Part shown: positions 59,752 through 64,000 of the stretch, in pieces
Numbering within the stretch: the first letter of the stretch is position 1
Layout of the letters: every line of letters begins with the position of its first letter
Source of the DNA: Epithemia pelagica
Lineage: Eukaryota > Bacillariophyta > Bacillariophyceae > Surirellales > Surirellaceae
Direction of reading: 5' to 3'
Assembly: GCA_946965045.2 (NCBI GenBank)
Contig: OX337242.1
Span: forward strand, 372,001 to 436,000
Length of the DNA: 64,000 nucleotides
Program-made: the position numbers and the translations under genes
The notes under the pieces: generated by a model
What the model was told of the DNA's origin: nothing
Database searches by the model: none
The model's input: the letters and a program-made list of their open reading frames with translations, nothing else

Positions 59752-60467
59752 ATGTCGTCGCGGGAGATTCACCATAAAGAGGAGCGCCCATATTTTGTGT
59801 TTGGCGTGCCCAAGTCTGAGCCCATTCGTAGAAGCGAAAAGGAGGAGGACAAATCCAAGCGAGCCGCGAGACCTCAGGGTTCTTTTTCTTCGGACGCAAG
59901 CAAAGGACTGTTTCTTCGGAGACCAACGAACAGAAAGAGTCTATGTTGTCGGACAGGATCGAACACAAGGAGGATGGGAAAGTCAGTGCCGTGGCGAGCT
60001 CTCCAGAGTCTTTCCACCCTGGCAGTAAGAGAAGGAAGGAAGACAAAGTCAGTGAACCGGTGAGCTCTCCGGAGTCAATGTATCCTCTTGGCAACAAAAA
60101 GAGGAAGGAGGACACAGCCATGCTCCCTGATTGTTTTGGCTCTCAAGTGCCTTTGAACAACGAAACGACGGAGTATGATGATGTCATCGTTATGGGATCG
60201 GTGAGCTCTCAAAAGTCTCTCTTGCTCGGCAGTAAGAAACAGAATGAGAACAAGAACAGGTCCTTTGCACGTTTTCGAAAGTTCCCGATCCTTAAAGCGG
60301 AGGACACGGCGACTCCTCTATTGGAACGTGTTCGTCAACTCGAAGAATGGAAAGCGGGCGCCATGATTCGTTTGGAACGTTACGAAAGTTTGTTGGAGCA
60401 GAACAAGAGGTTGGAAAGTCGATTGAACGAATTGCAATACTTGATTCTGGGAGAGCAACAAGAGTAA
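59752..60467 (+). pseudogene. Coiled-coil gene copy 1, frameshifted
   Basis: ATG at 59752 gives MSSREIHHKEERPYFVFGVP, as in copy 2, but a 36-nt stretch replaces 4 nt after ARPQ (near 59880-59915), shifting the frame; this reading ends at 60063. The downstream part is intact in its own frame from ATG 59943 (174 residues) through KRRKED/KKRKED repeats to the leucine-rich coil LLERVRQLEEWKAGAM ... LNELQYLILGEQQE at 60467. It may still be expressed from 59943. From about 60005 it is almost identical to copy 2, implying recent duplication or gene conversion. Confidence 0.65.
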
Positions 60468-61142
60468 TGCTTTATGAGATGCATTATTGACAATTCCACC
60501 AAGACACGTAATATTCGATATTGAAAGTTTAAACCACGACCCGACTTGTTGCTCCCATTCGATCGGGAGTGGTTATTTCAGGAGCTTTGCACGAGGCTTG
60601 TGAATCTGTCTGTTGTGGGTTGCTAGGACAGACGAGTACGACTGTACTTTGCTCTCGTGCTTGAATTTACTATAGCAAAGGCCTCCTTATCATGCAGTCA
60701 AATACGCATCCTCTCGCGACCCGCAAGAGTCCAGTCTTCATTCCAAAGGTAACTCCACAGTTTGGGTCCTTCTCCCCCCTCCAACGATTGAATTACGCCA
60801 TACGGAAACCATCCCCATGAGCCGTACATTTGGAATTTTCGTGAATAAGGCGCGCAAATGTGCAAATCGAAGAAAAACGGAGTTTTCACGAAGTGCGCAG
60901 CGGAATGAGTTGAGTTTGTGCGATCCACGGCAGAGCTTGCATAACTTGCCACATCCGAGTTGAGTTTTTGCGATCCACGGCAGAGCTTGCAGCACTCCTG
61001 ACATAACTTGCCATATCCAGAAGAAGCACAATTATCGGGGCTGACACTGGGAAAGCACTTCAACACTGCGCAAAGAGTGGAGACCAAGACGCACGAAGAG
61101 ACCCTGTTGCACCAGGATATACAATCGTCGAGCTCTCGAAAG
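60468..61142. other. Spacer and upstream block of copy 2
   Basis: Repeat of the copy 1 upstream block, with an additional internal duplication of the GCGATCCACGGCAGAGCTTGC segment (60919-60939 and 60970-60990). Confidence 0.6.
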
Positions 61143-61838
61143 ATGTCGTCGCGGGAGATTCACCATAAAAAGGAGGGCCCACGGTTTGTGTTTGGCGTGC
61201 CCAAGTCTGAGCCTATACGTAGTAACGAAAAGAAGGAGGACAAATCCAAGCTAGCCGCGAGACCTCAGAAGGCTTCGGAGACCAACAACCAGAAAGAGTC
61301 TATGTTGTCGGACTGGATCGAACAGGGAGAGGATGTGATAGTTAGTGGATTGACGGGTCCTCCAGAGTCTTTCCACCCTGGCAGTAAGAAAAGGAAGGAG
61401 GACAAAGTCAGTGAACCGGTGAGCTCTCCAGAGTCAATGTATCCTCTTGGCAACAAAAAGAGGAAGGAGGACACAGCCATGCTCCCTGATTGTTTTGGCT
61501 CTCAAGTGCCTTTGAACAACGAAACGACGGAGTATGATGATGTCATCGTTATGGGATCGGTGAGCTCTAAAAAGTCTCTTTTGCTCGGCAGTAAGAAACA
61601 GAATGAGAACAAGAACAGGTCCTTTGCACGTTTTCGAAAGTTCCCGATCCTTAAAGCGGAGGACACGGCGACTCCTCTATTGGAACGTGTTCGTCAACTC
61701 GAAGAATGGAAAGTGGGCGCCATGATTCGTTTGGAACGTTACGAAAGTTTGTTGGAGCAGAACAAGAGGTTGGAAAGTCGATTGAACGAATTGCAATACT
61801 TGATTCTGGGAGAGCAACAAGAGTATAATGCTTTATGA
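61143..61838 (+). CDS. Coiled-coil protein with K-K-R-K-E-D repeats, intact copy
   Basis: ATG at 61143 (MSSREIHHKKEGP), 231 residues; the frame is open upstream to 61008 without an ATG. After a basic start come two repeats of the type SSPES-x-x-P-x-[GS]-N/S-KKRKED, resembling nuclear localisation signals, then an acidic linker NNETTEYDDVIV. A C-terminal heptad-like helix, LLERVRQLEEWKVGAM to LNELQYLILGEQQ, is a likely leucine-zipper coil. No DNA-binding domain is recognised. Middle of three tandem copies (spacing about 1.35 kb); the only intact one. A nuclear dimeric protein of unknown function is the inference. Confidence 0.75.
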   Translation: MSSREIHHKKEGPRFVFGVPKSEPIRSNEKKEDKSKLAARPQKASETNNQKESMLSDWIEQGEDVIVSGLTGPPESFHPGSKKRKEDKVSEPVSSPESMYPLGNKKRKEDTAMLPDCFGSQVPLNNETTEYDDVIVMGSVSSKKSLLLGSKKQNENKNRSFARFRKFPILKAEDTATPLLERVRQLEEWKVGAMIRLERYESLLEQNKRLESRLNELQYLILGEQQEYNAL

Positions 61839-62380
61839 GATGCATTATTGACAATTCCACCAAGACACGTTATATTCGATATTGAAAGTTTAAACCACGA
61901 CCCGACTTCCCATTCGATCGGGAGTGGTTATTTCAGGAGCTTTGCGTATCTGTCTGTTGTGGGTTGCTAGGACAGACGAGTACGACTGTACTTTGCTCTC
62001 GTGCTTGAATTTACTATAGCAAAGGCCTCCTTGTCATGCAGTCAAATATACGGATCCTGTCGTAAGCAACAAAAGTCAAGTCACTATTCAAAAGGTAACC
62101 CCATAGTTTGGGTCCTACTCCCCCTCCAGACTCCAGCCATACCTGTGGGATCTTTTGGAAAAATACGGAAGAAAATTGGGGTTTTCTCGCAGTGCGAACA
62201 GCGGAATTCGTTGGAGTTTTCGTGAATAACGCAGAGCTTGCAGCAATCCGGATATCACCTGCCGTATCACTGTTATCGGGGCGGACTCTGCGAAATCGCT
62301 CCCTCAACCCGAAAGGAGTGGAGACCAACACGCACGAAGAGACTCTGTTGCACCCTAGGATATCGTCGAGCTCTCGAAAG
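61839..62380. other. Spacer and upstream block of copy 3
   Basis: Shorter, more diverged version of the shared upstream block, keeping GACAGACGAGTACGACTGTA near 61971. Confidence 0.55.
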
Positions 62381-63807
62381 ATGGCATCGCTACGAGTAGT
62401 CATTGTAGTGCCGAGCTCTCCAGTGCCTTTCGCCCCTTGCAGTAAGAGAAGGTACGAGGAAGAAGTCAGTGTACCAGTGCCTTTCGGTCCTTGCAGTAAG
62501 AAAAGGAAGGAGGAAGAAGTCAGTGTACCAGTGCCTTTCGCCCCTTGCAGTAAGAAAAGGAATGAGGAAGAAGTCAGTGGACCAGTGAGCTCTCAAGAGT
62601 CTCTTGGCAACAAAAAGAGGAATTAGGACCAAGTCACGTCCCCTTGGGACTCTCAAAAGGCTCTGTGTGAACGAAGGAGGAGAACAAAGCCACGACCTCT
62701 TGGGGCTGTCGAATGGAATTGCCGGAAAAGAAGGAGGAGAGCAAAGCCACGACCTCTTGGGGCTGTCGAAAGGTTTCGCCTGAAGAGAAGGAGAAGAGCA
62801 AAGTCATGAGCTCTTGGGGCTGTGGCAAGGAATTGCCGGAAAAGAAGGAGAAGAGCAAAGTCACGACCTCTTGGGGCTGTCGAAAGGGTTCGCCGGAAGA
62901 GAACAAAGCCATGAGCTATTGGGGAAAGGCTTTGCCTGAAAAGAAGGAGAAGATCAAAGTCACGACCTCTTGGGGCTGCCGAAAGGCTTTGCCTGAAGAA
63001 ACGGAGGAGAACAAAGCCATGAGCTCTTGGGGCTATCGAAAGGCTGTACCTGAGAAAAAGAAGGAGCGCCAAGTCACTTCCGCTTGGGGCTTTCGAGTGG
63101 CTCGGTGGGAAGAGAAGGAGAAGAACCAAACCACGGTTCCTTGGGGCGGTCGAAAGGCTGTGTCTCCTGTTGGAAACGAAAACAAAGAGTCTTTGTTGTC
63201 CGAAAACAACGAAACGACGGAGGAGGAAGACAACGTTTGCCAATCGGTGAGGTCTCAAGAGACTTATTCGTTCGGCAGTCAGGAACCGAAGAAGAACAGG
63301 TTGGATGGTCCATCCATGGTGTCGTCGTGCTTCCGGTCCCATGACTGTCGACAAGACGGGATCTTGATCAATTGTGGTGGCGACGCTGAGCAGGGCATGG
63401 AGTGGAATTCGAATCACGACTTCTCCACTGGTAATGTTGCGACTGGCGGCTAATCCTCGCACCGGTACCTTGGGGAATTGTTCCACGTTGGCCACGACGG
63501 CATCGACATCGTCGTGCCAATCTTCGTCCGGCAAGGCTTTCATGTAATCCAAATACTCAAAGGTTTGAATTTCCAGCAAGGTTTCAATCCCCAAGACTAG
63601 GACCGTTCAAGTTTTCGAAAGTCACTGATCCTAAACGCGGAGGACAAGGTTAGTCCTCTTGTGGAACGTGTCCGTCAACTCGAAGAATGGAAGGAGGGAG
63701 CCATGATTCGTTTGGAACGAAACGAAAGTCTGTTGGAGAAGAACAAGAGCCTGGCAAGCCGATTGAACGAATTACAATACTTGATTCTGGGAGACCAACA
63801 AGAATAA
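62381..63807 (+). pseudogene. Coiled-coil gene copy 3, degenerate with repeat expansion and insertion
   Basis: ATG at 62381 opens three 18-residue VPVPFAPCSKKR-like repeats, then GNKKRN and TAG at 62626, where copy 2 has AAG-GAG. After a further frameshift near 62665, a different frame carries about nine [23 protein letters not shown] units (57 bp each, 62680-63170), then [12 protein letters not shown], homologous to copy 2. At 63301 an antisense SET-domain fragment intervenes; the C-terminal coil SPLVERVRQLEEWKEGAM to LNELQYLILGDQQE resumes and ends at 63807. The coil has stayed open despite the breaks. Confidence 0.7.
63301..63598 (-). pseudogene. Inserted fragment of a SET-domain methyltransferase gene
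   Basis: The minus strand reads about 99 uninterrupted residues: [50 protein letters not shown] and [11 protein letters not shown]. This is the N-terminal part of a RuBisCO-LSMT/SETD-type SET domain (R-G-L-x-A-x-R-x-I-x-x-G-E-V-x-x-x-I-P). It lacks a start, the catalytic part and further exons, and sits within copy 3 of the coil gene. AGG flanks both ends, a possible 3-bp target duplication. The coding frame is undamaged, so the insertion may be recent. Confidence 0.7.
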
Positions 63808-64000
63808 TCCTTTATGAGATGCGCGCATGATTGAGACTTCCACCAAGACACGGTATGTATAATCTGTTATAGCCACGACAGATTCATAGTTTTTCAAGTA
63901 GCGAGCCCCGTCGTGGGCGGATTTGCATATATATTCTATTGTACGCCCAGGATGATTGCTGTCTCTTGTGTGTGTCATGAGTTGGATCTGCCTCACAAAC

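Noticed and set aside
62653-63594. 313-residue minus-strand frame as one gene
   Set aside because: Only the part within 63301-63598 resembles a SET domain; the rest is the mirror of the S-W-G-C-R-K minisatellite.
1-64000. tRNA, rRNA, snRNA genes and CRISPR arrays
   Set aside because: No T-loop-like GGTTCGANTCC with matching acceptor stem, no rRNA-like blocks and no regularly spaced repeats with unique spacers were seen by eye; a covariance-model scan would be decisive.

Overview
The window looks like nuclear DNA of a diatom or close stramenopile. Genes are mostly single-exon and separated by 0.3-1.8 kb of non-coding sequence. The few introns I can place are short GT-AG introns whose donors read GTACGT. 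Most proteins are low-complexity and disordered, rich in Asn, Gln, Ser, Thr and acidic residues. One gene encodes a thylakoid-lumen pentapeptide-repeat protein whose N-terminus looks built for plastid import in layers (signal peptide with Phe after the likely cleavage site, transit region, second hydrophobic signal), as expected for a complex plastid. No rRNA, tRNA, CRISPR or bacterial-type operon was seen. Functions come from motifs read by eye; no database search was possible.

Region 1, 1-23.5 kb: ten consecutive plus-strand genes. All encode acidic, disordered proteins. At least seven, probably eight, carry near the C-terminus variants of one short module, roughly [DE]-[TA]-W-x-x-A-x-[ED]-[LI]-[LV]-G-[IFC]-[ST]; in the fullest copies a second block, S-Q-x-T-P-V-x-A-x-F-F-D-x-A-M, follows. 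Other motifs link further pairs of these genes, so I read the block as an old, fast-diverging tandem family of unknown function. One member is split by an in-frame TAA.

Region 2, 23.5-32 kb: a minus-strand, probably mitochondrial, RRM-like protein gene whose 5' end has a second diverged copy 1.4 kb away; another disordered plus-strand gene with an unclear 5' end; and a Golgi-type sulfotransferase on the minus strand.

Region 3, 32-41.5 kb: two divergent Ser/Thr-rich genes ending in the same undescribed C-terminal module (W-Y-x-R-x-x-M-P then L-P-W-M), followed by a coiled-coil gene with three W-x-x-x-Y motifs.

Region 4, 41.9-51.1 kb: the four-exon lumenal pentapeptide gene (minus), a convergent pair of poorly preserved loci sharing a leader sequence, a Stowaway-like TA-flanked element with an internal 236-bp tandem duplication, a second sulfotransferase with a probable frameshift near its membrane anchor, and an Elongator subunit 5 gene.

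Region 5, 51.1-58.6 kb: a PLAC8-like fragment head-to-head with a small spliced gene, a long repeat-rich non-coding stretch, a PPEF/RdgC-type phosphatase with EF-hands and an organelle-type N-terminus, and decayed coding-like sequence.

Region 6, 58.6-64 kb: three tandem hairpin units showing a compensatory base change, then three tandem copies of a nuclear-looking coiled-coil gene. One copy is intact, one is frameshifted, and one carries an expanded minisatellite, a nonsense codon and an inserted antisense fragment of a SET-domain methyltransferase gene.
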